Assembly (NCBI GenBank): GCA_015655535.1
Contig: JAATEW010000297.1
Location: 1 to 14,091, forward strand
Source of the DNA: Hyphomicrobiales bacterium
GTDB lineage: Bacteria; Pseudomonadota; Alphaproteobacteria; Rhizobiales; Beijerinckiaceae
DNA length: 14,091 nt
Reading direction: 5' to 3'
Both the position numbers and the translations under genes were made by a program. The notes beneath the pieces were generated by a model. The model was not told the origin of the DNA. It saw nothing but the letters and a program-made list of their open reading frames with translations, and ran no database searches. Shown piece after piece: positions 7,052 to 13,878 of the stretch; positions within the stretch are counted from its first letter, which is position 1; the number at the start of each line of letters is the position of its first letter.

Positions 7052-7659
7052 GGTTCGCCTCGCGGAACATTCGGCAATTCTGTCCAAATCGGCCGCGGCT
7101 CTTGGCGTTGCGGATCAGGCGTGTTCACGAAGCTCGGATATTTGCGCACGAGACGCGCGGCGACGTCGAAATTATAGCGCGCGTTCCAAAGATCGGGATT
7201 GAGCCGCATGGCCTCGATATAATCTTCCTCCGCGAGACCCACGAGCGCGCCGGCCGCATCGTAATTGGCTCCGTCGATCTTCTCAAATGCCGCGAGCAGG
7301 CGTGCATTGCCCAAGTCATAATGCAAAGCCGCCCGCTCATTGTCGCTTCCACGCAGATCGAAGAGACTCACCAGCGCCTGCGCATCGTCGAGCCGGCCAT
7401 GCGTTATCAGAAAATAAGCCCGTGCGAAGAGCAGCTTTGGCGCGGCGTCCTCGGAGACGGCAATGTCGTGATGATGCGTCAGGTCGTCGATCGTGCTGTT
7501 GCGCCCGGCATCCCTGACCCATAAAGCAAAAGCGGCGAGCGTGCCGAGCCAGATAAGGATAGCGAAGGACGTGAGCAGCGCGGTTGTGATCCGCGCCAAA
7601 AAGGCACCGATCTGGGTGAGAGCAGCGCTCAGATGTTGGGCGAAGGCGAAACGCGTCAT
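7048..7659 (-). CDS. mxaK: MxaK, membrane-anchored TPR-like maturation protein
   Basis: The 203-aa product has one N-terminal membrane segment (about 25-47: ITTALLTSFAILIWLGTLAAF). A soluble domain with TPR-like helical pairs follows: PKLLFARAYFLITHGRLDDA, then AEEDYIEAMRLNPDLWNARYN. The C-terminus is proline-rich. TPR and VWA proteins are regularly encoded with MoxR ATPases, and MxaK is one of the proteins needed for calcium insertion into methanol dehydrogenase. The start overlaps the mxaC stop (ATGA) and the stop overlaps the mxaL GTG (GTGA), so translation is coupled on both sides. Sequence conservation in this family is low, so the name relies partly on position. Confidence 0.82.
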   Translation of the reverse strand: MTRFAFAQHLSAALTQIGAFLARITTALLTSFAILIWLGTLAAFALWVRDAGRNSTIDDLTHHHDIAVSEDAAPKLLFARAYFLITHGRLDDAQALVSLFDLRGSDNERAALHYDLGNARLLAAFEKIDGANYDAAGALVGLAEEDYIEAMRLNPDLWNARYNFDVAARLVRKYPSFVNTPDPQRQEPRPIWTELPNVPRGEP

Positions 7660-8690
7660 GCGGGGCCTGCCTCTCCGGCAAAACCGGCCGAACGACGGAA
7701 ATGTCTTTCCGCGAGCTTGGCAACGACCAACAGGAAACAGGTGAAAGCCGCCAAACCATAAAAGACCGGCGTAACGTCCTTGCGCGGAATTTCTTCATAG
7801 TAATTCACCGGCCGCGTTTCGAGCCGGTCGATCTCGGCCACCGCGTCCTCGATCGCATGCGGACTGTCGGCCCAAAAGACGCGATAGGTCACACCGAGGG
7901 TCTTGAAGAAAAGATCCATGTGACGTTCCGGCTTCGTATGCGGCGAATCCTCGACGCCTTCGGGCGGCGGCGCGAACACATCCTCATTGCCTTTATGGGA
8001 CCGCAGGAAGAGCCAATAAAGATGCGCATGTTCTTTTTGGAACGTCTGGCGCAATGAGTCTTGCAGATCGAGTTGGAAGAAACCGGCTCCGCCATATTCC
8101 CCGTCCGAGACGAGGAGAATGACCGGCGACGTCGCATCCGGATCGTGACCGATCATGGCCAGGGCAAGTTGCAAGCCGAGGCCGACATTGGTGCCTTCAA
8201 TGCCCGGCCGGCTCTGAGCCATGATCGCGGCTTTCACGGCCTCGCGATGAGCGCTGATCGGCAAGACGAAAACCGGCGCACTTGAAAACGCGACGACTCC
8301 AAACTGATCGTGCGGGCTTTTATCGACGAAATCCGTCATAAGCCGCGCCGACATCTGCGTCTTCGACTCCTGGTTGCCTTGGGCTGTGTCGTCGTTCAGC
8401 GAGAAATCCATGCTGAGGCTGCGGTCCATAACGAGCACGACATGCGCGCCGGTCGCGAGCAGCTTGACGCTTTGCGCCAGGCGGTAAGGCTGGGCAAGCG
8501 CGAGCGCGCCTGAAACAATGGCAAGGCAAGCGGCGGCTTTGACCCCGAAGCTGATGAGTGACGACAAAATATCGCGCGGTACGCCGTCGAGCGACGGAAA
8601 CGGCGCAGGCTGCAAGACCGAAACAAGCCACGGCAGCGGCGCCAGGAGCAGCAGCCACAAGAACCCCGGGTGCGCGACCATGTAATTCAC
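7656..8690 (-). CDS. mxaC: MxaC, membrane-bound von Willebrand A domain protein
   Basis: Two N-terminal membrane segments (about 9-25 and 50-67) precede a VWA domain with a canonical MIDAS DRSLS at residues 89-93 (VVLVMDRSLSMDF). A ligand-loop threonine lies in GIEGTNVGLGLQLA, and the second acidic motif is ILLVSDGEYGG. A C-terminal membrane segment (FYGLAAFTCFLLVVAKLA) follows. This is the BatA-like topology, with the VWA domain in the periplasm. MxaC is part of the MoxR-VWA group required for active methanol dehydrogenase. The GTG at 8690 overlaps the mxaA stop as GTGA; an ATG at 8681 would give a protein shorter by three residues. Its stop overlaps the mxaK ATG. Confidence 0.9.
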   Translation of the reverse strand: MNYMVAHPGFLWLLLLAPLPWLVSVLQPAPFPSLDGVPRDILSSLISFGVKAAACLAIVSGALALAQPYRLAQSVKLLATGAHVVLVMDRSLSMDFSLNDDTAQGNQESKTQMSARLMTDFVDKSPHDQFGVVAFSSAPVFVLPISAHREAVKAAIMAQSRPGIEGTNVGLGLQLALAMIGHDPDATSPVILLVSDGEYGGAGFFQLDLQDSLRQTFQKEHAHLYWLFLRSHKGNEDVFAPPPEGVEDSPHTKPERHMDLFFKTLGVTYRVFWADSPHAIEDAVAEIDRLETRPVNYYEEIPRKDVTPVFYGLAAFTCFLLVVAKLAERHFRRSAGFAGEAGPA

Positions 8691-9598
8691 AGCGCGGACC
8701 TTTCAGTTGCCGACAGTTGGTCGCAGAACCGCCGCAACTCCGCCGGGCCGAAAGCGGTGATCGCTTCAGCCGGATGATCGCTGAAGAAGGCACTCTGCGA
8801 ACTCGCAAAGAAGCGTATGAATTCGTCTTTCAACCGCGCGAATGCCGAATACTGCGCAAGGAAGGACGGCACGTCCTCGGAAAAGACGGCATGACCCGCC
8901 GTCGCATCGACGGCACGATGCAGGATGACAAAGGCTTCCCGATAGGCTGCCTCGGCCTCCGTGACTTTCATCAATTTGCGAATGCTGCGCGCCGCCTCGG
9001 TAAACGGGCGATGCTTCCGGGCGCCAAATGGCCACCAGGCGAGATGATAGGCGAGCAAAGCCAAAGTCGCCAGAGCCACCGCTAATAGAGCAAAAGCGAT
9101 AGTGGCATCGCCTCGCACGTTATAAGACAGCGGCAAAACATCCGGCTGCATATATTCGCCGCCGGAAGCCTTTGCTGGCGGCAGCACTTCGCGCAATGGC
9201 GAAATGCCGAAAGACCAAGCCCGCACCTGCGCCGGATAAATTTGATCGCCTGATTTGAACGACAGTGTGAATCCAGGAATCTCCAACTGCCTCGCATCGA
9301 TCGCCGGATAGAAGTTCTGATAAGCGAGATAGAGCCGATAGAGCTTCGCGCCATCAACCGCCTCCGTCTCGACGCTGCTGCCAACGATCTCGATCCAGGC
9401 ATTGATCGAGCCGCGTTGGGGCACCGAGGCCGAGACGAGCTCGGTCCCCTTATCGACACGGATATCGACCTCATCTTCGAGCACATCGCCGACGAAATAA
9501 CCAAAGAGGCGCGGCGTAAAAAGCTTGACGGATTGGACCTGCGCTTCGGCGGCGGATAGAGCCACGAGGACTAAGAGTGCGACTAAAGCCGCACGCAT
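8687..9598 (-). CDS. mxaA: MxaA, periplasm-facing membrane protein for methanol dehydrogenase maturation
   Basis: From the ATG at 9598 the product is 303 aa. It has a typical signal peptide (MRAALVALLVLVALSAAEA, cleavage after residue 19), a beta-rich periplasmic domain (about 20-160), one membrane segment (about 166-188) and a helical cytoplasmic C-terminus (about 200-300). MxaA is required for calcium insertion in Methylobacterium. A longer open frame to 9643 adds 15 polar residues before the signal peptide and would overlap mxaS. The chosen start leaves a 7-nt gap after the mxaS stop. The 3' end overlaps mxaC by 4 nt. No enzymatic motif is seen. The name comes from length, topology and invariant position between mxaS and mxaC. 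Confidence 0.85.
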   Translation of the reverse strand: MRAALVALLVLVALSAAEAQVQSVKLFTPRLFGYFVGDVLEDEVDIRVDKGTELVSASVPQRGSINAWIEIVGSSVETEAVDGAKLYRLYLAYQNFYPAIDARQLEIPGFTLSFKSGDQIYPAQVRAWSFGISPLREVLPPAKASGGEYMQPDVLPLSYNVRGDATIAFALLAVALATLALLAYHLAWWPFGARKHRPFTEAARSIRKLMKVTEAEAAYREAFVILHRAVDATAGHAVFSEDVPSFLAQYSAFARLKDEFIRFFASSQSAFFSDHPAEAITAFGPAELRRFCDQLSATERSAL

Positions 9599-9605
9599 GG
9601 CGTGC

Positions 9606-10457
9606 TCATATATCGAGGAGATGGCGCGACAGCGCATCGGCATCGAACCTGTCCTTCAATTCGAATGCCGGCCGCCCGTAGCTCAAGAAGAGATGATCGA
9701 GCATCTGGCGACGCGCCTCTGCTTCCGCGAGCCAGCGGCAGCGCAAGGCCGGGCGCATGAAAACAAGCTTGCTGGCGCCGCTTTCGAGATCGCGCACATC
9801 GATCAAACCGAAGCGCGGCAGGTCAGCCTCTTCGGCGGAATCCGAAACCAGAATCGGCACGATGTCGTGGCGCGAAAGCGATTCGAGACTCTTTTCGATC
9901 TCAGCCGCCGGCATACGAAAATCCGAAATCAAAAAGACGAGCTTGCGCTTGCCCGCAAGATGGGCCGCTGCCTGCGCCAGGCCCGCCGCGCTCCGGCGCC
10001 GCGGCACGAAAGTCTCGAACCGCCGCGCAATCTCGGACTCACTGCCCCTGTTGCGCGTCGCCGTTAAGAGAAAATCTTCCCGCACCTCCGAGTCGCAGCC
10101 GATAATACCGAAGGCGTCGCCCAACTCATGCGCCGAACGCGCCAGCGAAAGACAGAGGTCCTGAACAAGCGCCATCTTTCGCGCCGTGCCTTCGAAGCTC
10201 ATCGATCTCGATAGATCGACAACGGCATAGAGCGCGATCGCCAGCCGCTGCTCGAAGCGCCGGACATAGACGTTTTCAAACGGGTCGCGCAACGTGAGCC
10301 GCAGATCGATACGGCGGGGGTCTGGCTGACGTAGATAGGAGACCTGGTCGAGAAAGCCCCCCTGCCCGCCGCCGCTGCGGCCGCGATGCGCACCGATGAC
10401 GATACCTTCGGCGCGCTCGCGTGGCCGATAGGAAATCGTTGCCGCCGCACCGGTCAT
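9606..10457 (-). CDS. mxaS: MxaS, DUF58 / von Willebrand A-like protein
   Basis: The 283-aa protein has no signal or membrane segment. It begins with a region containing GAHRGRSGGGQGGFLD and a DPRRIDLRLTLRDPFENVYVR stretch typical of DUF58. A VWA-like fold follows, with a MIDAS motif DLSRS at residues 81-85 (YAVVDLSRSMSFEG) and a second acidic loop VFLISDFRMP. DUF58 proteins are the usual partners of MoxR ATPases. In mxa clusters MxaS is presumed to work with MxaR in remodelling or metal insertion of methanol dehydrogenase; its exact role is not established. The ATG overlaps the mxaR stop (ATGA, 10457-10454). Confidence 0.9.
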   Translation of the reverse strand: MTGAAATISYRPRERAEGIVIGAHRGRSGGGQGGFLDQVSYLRQPDPRRIDLRLTLRDPFENVYVRRFEQRLAIALYAVVDLSRSMSFEGTARKMALVQDLCLSLARSAHELGDAFGIIGCDSEVREDFLLTATRNRGSESEIARRFETFVPRRRSAAGLAQAAAHLAGKRKLVFLISDFRMPAAEIEKSLESLSRHDIVPILVSDSAEEADLPRFGLIDVRDLESGASKLVFMRPALRCRWLAEAEARRQMLDHLFLSYGRPAFELKDRFDADALSRHLLDI

Positions 10458-11503
10458 GGCGTTGGAACGGCCGCGAAGATCGCGGCGCAGAGATCACGCG
10501 TCAGGCTTTCCTCCCGCAATTCATAGATCGGATCGAGGAAGATACGGTGAGCGATGATTTCCGGGAAAAGCGAGCGAATATCTTCCGGGAGGACGGCATC
10601 GCGGCCATGCAGCCAAGCGTTGACGCGGGCGCCGCGCACGAGATAGCTCAGCCCGCGCGGACTACCGCCGCCGCGGATCAGCCGGGCCATATCGACTCCG
10701 GGTAAAGAGACATCGGCCGATGCCGGATTCTGCACTGCTGACCAGAGATCGAGAACGTATTTTTGCAGAGTCGGGCTCGCATGAATGCTGTTTTGGATAG
10801 CTTCCGCGATCGTTGGCAATTGGCGAAAATCGATCGTCTCTTCTTTCACCGTTGAGACGAGCGCGTCGACATCGTGGAAGCGTGGATTGAAAATGAGATC
10901 CTGACGAATTTGCGGATCGCTTGGCGTCGAGACTTTGACTTCCATGAAGAACCGGTCGCGCGCCGCCGCCGGCAGTTCGAACGTCTCTTCCCGCTCGATC
11001 CGGTTGCGGTCGGCGAAGACCTGAAGATAGGGAAAACTATAATCGCGGTTGAATGCATTGGCGCTGCGCTCAGCCATCAGGCGGAGAAGCAGTGAATGGA
11101 CCTGCGGCCGGGCCCGATTGATCTCGTTGAAGAAGAAAACCGAAAGATTTTCTCCATGCCGCAGCGCCGGACCTGGATCGACTTTGGGCCGTCCATCCTC
11201 GTTCAAATAGGTATAATAGATGAGATCGCTCGGCATCAGATCGACCGAGCCTTCGACTCGTTCGTAGGCACCCCCGATCGCCCGCGCCACCGCACGCAGC
11301 AGCGTCGTTTTGCCGACGCCGACATCGCCTTCAAGCAGCACATGGCCGCGTGCGAAAACCGCGACGGTCAACAGGCGAATGACACGGTCCTGGCCAATGA
11401 CCGCTTTTGCCACTTCTGTCTCGAAATTCAGCGCTTGCTCCTGCCAGGAAGCAAGGCTTGCTTCCACATTGCGCATCGGAGCCGCCGTCATCGAAATCGC
11501 CAC
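10454..11503 (-). CDS. mxaR: MxaR, MoxR-family AAA+ ATPase
   Basis: The product is a 349-aa cytoplasmic AAA+ ATPase, the founding type of the MoxR family, and a probable chaperone in methanol dehydrogenase activation. Walker A is GDVGVGKT (59-66) and Walker B is VFFFNEIN (122-129). A sensor-1-region segment FADRNRIE (163-170) follows, with an arginine-finger region AARDRF (180-185) and sensor 2 GSPRGL near 280-285. The GTG at 11503 is the longest start, but ATGs at 11491 and 11476 are possible and none has a clear Shine-Dalgarno sequence. The gene is separated from mxaI by 246 nt containing two strong hairpins and is the first gene of the tightly coupled RSACKL block. Confidence 0.93.
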   Translation of the reverse strand: MAISMTAAPMRNVEASLASWQEQALNFETEVAKAVIGQDRVIRLLTVAVFARGHVLLEGDVGVGKTTLLRAVARAIGGAYERVEGSVDLMPSDLIYYTYLNEDGRPKVDPGPALRHGENLSVFFFNEINRARPQVHSLLLRLMAERSANAFNRDYSFPYLQVFADRNRIEREETFELPAAARDRFFMEVKVSTPSDPQIRQDLIFNPRFHDVDALVSTVKEETIDFRQLPTIAEAIQNSIHASPTLQKYVLDLWSAVQNPASADVSLPGVDMARLIRGGGSPRGLSYLVRGARVNAWLHGRDAVLPEDIRSLFPEIIAHRIFLDPIYELREESLTRDLCAAIFAAVPTP

Positions 11504-11553
11504 TGTTAGAGGTTTACCGCGAACGCCCGCGGAGATACGCGCGTCCCTTCAAG

Positions 11554-11584
11554 CGCGGCGCGGAAGGTAACCCTCCGCGCCGCG
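11554..11584 (-). other. Strong GC-rich hairpin in the mxaI-mxaR spacer
   Basis: CGCGGCGCGGA (11554-11564) pairs perfectly with TCCGCGCCGCG (11574-11584). Two more G-C pairs inside the loop extend the 11-bp stem. On the mxa strand it ends about 50 nt before the mxaR start, and no T-run follows it. It is probably an RNA structure that limits or processes the transcript between the structural and accessory parts of the operon. Confidence 0.5.
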
Positions 11585-11626
11585 GCAGATCGCGCCAATA
11601 GGGCTGAACTTTTCCAGTTCGCCAGA

Positions 11627-11739
11627 GCGGGACGAGGAAAAGTGGATACCGGTTCTTCGCCCGCATCCCGCGCTAAACTATGAGAATCGATCGCGTTCAT
11701 GATTTTGGATTGATTCAATCCAAAATCATCGTGATCTGG
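11627..11739. repeat. REP-like intergenic palindromic element
   Basis: The outer part has GCGGGA (11627-11632) and TCCCGC (11666-11671) flanking a GAAAAGTGGATACCGGTT segment. The right part is a near-perfect palindrome: ATGATTTTGGATTGA (11699-11713), one T, then TCAATCCAAAATCAT (11715-11729). From memory this architecture resembles a dispersed palindromic repeat family of Rhizobiales genomes; a copy-number search was not possible. The palindrome begins 20 nt after the mxaI stop on the transcribed strand and has no T-run. It could fold as a 15-bp stem at the mxaI 3' end. Confidence 0.6.
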
Positions 11740-11749
11740 TGTCTTCAGA

Positions 11750-12067
11750 TTATTTCGGGATCTGTTCGACGTCGTAGACCCATTTGCCGGTCTTCTTGAA
11801 ATTCTCGACGCGCTTGGCATTGCGCGCTTCCATCTCGCGCTCGGAATTGGCTTGCTTTGCCACTTCCGAGGGTGTCTCCAGGCTCTTCACGTCATATTTC
11901 GAGCCAGCGAGCTTTTCCGGCATGCCGGGTTGCGCCTCCCAGCAGACGCCAGGCTCTTTGCAGTGCTGGCCGTCATAGGCCATCGCGCCGAGGCTGGTAC
12001 CAAGCGATAAGATGGCGGCGATCCCCAAAAGGGTCGTCAGCCTGTTCAACGAGCCAGTTCCTTTCAT
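11750..12067 (-). CDS. mxaI: MxaI, methanol dehydrogenase small (beta) subunit
   Basis: The 105-aa precursor has a signal peptide cleaved after the AMA at residues 28-30, leaving a 75-residue mature protein starting YDGQHC. The features of the small beta subunit are clear: Cys36 and Cys42 near the N-terminus (HCKEPGVCWE), the PGMPEKLAGSKYD segment, and a long, charged Lys/Glu/Arg-rich helix ending RVENFKKTGKWVYDVEQIPK. It wraps around MxaF in the periplasmic alpha2beta2 enzyme that oxidises methanol to formaldehyde. A consensus AGGAGG lies 7 nt before the ATG, the strongest ribosome-binding site in the window. This fits high expression. Confidence 0.96.
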   Translation of the reverse strand: MKGTGSLNRLTTLLGIAAILSLGTSLGAMAYDGQHCKEPGVCWEAQPGMPEKLAGSKYDVKSLETPSEVAKQANSEREMEARNAKRVENFKKTGKWVYDVEQIPK

Positions 12068-12074
12068 GCCTTTT

Positions 12075-12080
12075 CCTCCT
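12075..12080 (-). promoter_or_regulatory. Consensus Shine-Dalgarno AGGAGG of mxaI
   Basis: On the minus strand AGGAGG is followed by a 7-nt spacer and the mxaI ATG. Just upstream a small hairpin (CTCGC/GCGAG around a 6-nt loop, 12087-12102) may keep the site exposed. No other gene here has such a perfect site. Confidence 0.8.
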
Positions 12081-12136
12081 CTTCGTCTCGCTTTGTTGCG
12101 AGCGACACCATTTTGCTTTCAGGAACCGTCAGACCG

Positions 12137-12787
12137 TCATTGCGACTTCTCGTCTGCCTGTTCCTCTTTCTGCTCCCGCAGGGCAGTCGCTTGGCATTGG
12201 CCGGGCGTATCCACTGGCAATGCCGCAATCCTCTTGCCTTCCGCTTCCGTGTAGGGCGTGTAGTTTTTCTTTTGGTCGGCGTTCAGCCAATAGGCTTTCT
12301 CAACCGGATCCTTATAAAGATGCCGGACCCAGGCCATGACCTGCAGGAACTCGTCGAGTTTGAGATCCTGACTGTGCGGCCCCATCATCGCGCGCGCGCC
12401 GCCGAAGATCGTCTCAAAAAGACCTTGGTCGTGCTCGTTTTTCGGATAGGTCCAATAATCATCATTGAGACCGGGCCCGATTTTACCTTCGCCGACCTCG
12501 CCATGGCAGCCGGAGCAGTCCGACAGAAAGAGGCTCTCGCCCAGCCTCAGACAGCTCTGATCATCGATATAAGGATTGAGTCCCGTCTGCAGGAATTTCT
12601 TCACACCGGGCGTATCGCGCTCCGTCGGCAGCGAATCAGCAAGGTTGATCGGCGCTCCATCCACGGTCGTCCGCAGATCGAGTGAAGTCTGGGGCACTGG
12701 CTCCGGTTTGGGATCGGCAGCGAGCGCCGCGGTAACTACAGTGATGGTAAACCCGGCAAAGAACGTGATCAGTTTATTCTTATTCAT
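12137..12787 (-). CDS. mxaG: MxaG, cytochrome cL, electron acceptor of methanol dehydrogenase
   Basis: The 216-aa precursor begins with a signal peptide (MNKNKLITFFAGFTITVVTAALA, cleavage near residue 23). Haem c is bound covalently by CSGCH (Cys91, Cys94, His95). The region GGARAMMGPHSQDL is characteristic of cytochrome cL and is likely to contain the distal ligand. The C-terminus carries MAWVRHLYKDP and a Lys/Glu/Gln-rich tail. The protein accepts electrons from PQQ in methanol dehydrogenase and passes them to a class I cytochrome c in the periplasm. I prefer the ATG at 12787 over a TTG at 12802 because it places the basic KNK directly ahead of the hydrophobic core; neither has a good ribosome-binding site. 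Confidence 0.94.
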   Translation of the reverse strand: MNKNKLITFFAGFTITVVTAALAADPKPEPVPQTSLDLRTTVDGAPINLADSLPTERDTPGVKKFLQTGLNPYIDDQSCLRLGESLFLSDCSGCHGEVGEGKIGPGLNDDYWTYPKNEHDQGLFETIFGGARAMMGPHSQDLKLDEFLQVMAWVRHLYKDPVEKAYWLNADQKKNYTPYTEAEGKRIAALPVDTPGQCQATALREQKEEQADEKSQ

Positions 12788-12810
12788 GTTTATGGAACTC
12801 AACGAATTCG

Positions 12811-12856
12811 AAAAGAGAAAAAAGGCACCGACATCTTGAGTCCGTCAGCATGCCTT
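12811..12856 (-). terminator. Intrinsic-terminator-like hairpin between mxaJ and mxaG
   Basis: Read on the minus strand, AAGGCA, a 2-nt bulge and CTGAC pair with GTCGG-TGCCTT around an 11-nt loop (one G-U pair). The stem is followed directly by TTTT, a C, then more pyrimidines with a second TTTT. It starts 9 nt after the mxaJ stop and ends about 30 nt before the mxaG ATG. It has the form of a factor-independent terminator inside the operon, so some transcripts may stop after mxaJ. Confidence 0.6.
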
Positions 12857-12865
12857 GCTTGCGGA

Positions 12866-13753
12866 TCAGGAGTGCGGCTCCAGCAAGGGTATGCCTTCAT
12901 CCTTGAGAATGGCCTCGATCTCAGGTCGCGCTTTCGCGAGCGCCTCATTGAGCGTCGCCTGCAATGCATGGTCGTCCTTGCGAACGCCCATCGACTGATC
13001 GAAGGTTTGCGGAAGCTTCTCGCCGTCGCTTTTGACGGTATCGTCGTCGACGAGCGTCATCGTGAGGGGGACGGCTGATTCCTTGACGAGCCGCGCGACC
13101 TCCGGCGCGAAAGCGACAGCGATCTGGGCGTTGCCGTTGGCGACCTCGGAGACCATCCGTCCCGGCTCGACCTGAACATATTGATTGCGCGCCGAACGGA
13201 AATTGACCAGCGACTTCTCGTAGTTGAAGTCGTCGTCATATTTTCCAATCTCTTTCAACATGACTTCGCCCGGCGTGCCGAAGCCGACAGCAATGTGATC
13301 AAATGTCTTGAGACGAGGATCACTCCACGAATGAATGTCGCGGTGATCGCTCGCACGCGTCACGAATACATAGCCGGCGCGGTAATAGGGCTTCGTCGCC
13401 AGGACGCGCGGATCGCTCGTATCGAGGCCAATGATCACATCGCAGGCATTTTTGTCGAGAAAGTCCCGGACAAGATAAATCGCCGGACGATCAGACCACA
13501 CAAATTCAACCCGGCGTCCCATTGCCTTCGCAATCGCTTCGCCGATCTTATTCTCGAAACCGCCGCCGCCTTTGATCGAAAAAGGCGGCTGGTTTGAAGC
13601 GGCGCAGACGCGCAGTGTCTGGTTATCCGCGGCCGGCGCCGCCGGAGGGACGGGCGCCGAGAAACTCATCACGCTAAGCGAGCACAATACGGCACCACTC
13701 AGAACCGGCAAGCAAAGCCGCTTCGCTTGCGACGCAACCAAGGAAACTGTCAT
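12866..13753 (-). CDS. mxaJ: MxaJ, periplasmic solute-binding-like methanol dehydrogenase accessory protein
   Basis: The 295-aa precursor has a signal peptide (about 1-33) followed by an Ala/Pro-rich spacer. A family 3 solute-binding-protein fold follows: LRVCAASNQPPFSIKG at the start of the mature domain, ACDVIIGLDTSDPRVLATKPYYRAGYVFVTR in the middle, and a closing QSMGVRKDDHALQATLNEAL segment. MxaJ is always encoded next to mxaF and mxaG; it is required for or associated with assembly of methanol dehydrogenase, and no transported solute is known. The order mxaF-J-G-I supports the name over an amino-acid-binding protein. The start ATG at 13753 has no clear Shine-Dalgarno sequence. Confidence 0.93.
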   Translation of the reverse strand: MTVSLVASQAKRLCLPVLSGAVLCSLSVMSFSAPVPPAAPAADNQTLRVCAASNQPPFSIKGGGGFENKIGEAIAKAMGRRVEFVWSDRPAIYLVRDFLDKNACDVIIGLDTSDPRVLATKPYYRAGYVFVTRASDHRDIHSWSDPRLKTFDHIAVGFGTPGEVMLKEIGKYDDDFNYEKSLVNFRSARNQYVQVEPGRMVSEVANGNAQIAVAFAPEVARLVKESAVPLTMTLVDDDTVKSDGEKLPQTFDQSMGVRKDDHALQATLNEALAKARPEIEAILKDEGIPLLEPHS

Positions 13754-13823
13754 GACGGACCATTTTGCTGAACGGAAACAAAAGACGGTCTAGCTACGCA
13801 CAAGACCGCCGCTTATTGGACGG

Positions 13824-13868
13824 CTCCCGCTCCACCCGCACAGTTCAACGTGACGGATGGAGCGGGAG
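13824..13868 (-). other. Stem-loop downstream of mxaF
   Basis: CTCCCGCTCCA (13824-13834) and TGGAGCGGGAG (13858-13868) form a perfect 11-bp stem, extended by three more pairs after one mismatch. It begins 10 nt after the TAA of the mxaF frame and has no T-run. It more likely protects or processes the 3' end of the mxaF message than terminates it. Confidence 0.6.
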
Positions 13869-13878
13869 GGCGTTCGGC

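Noticed and set aside
10994..11017. Unusual FADRNRIE in the sensor-1 region of MxaR instead of the common ATQNP
   Set aside because: As far as I recall, MxaR proteins of other methylotrophs have the same variant, so it is a subfamily trait rather than a defect.
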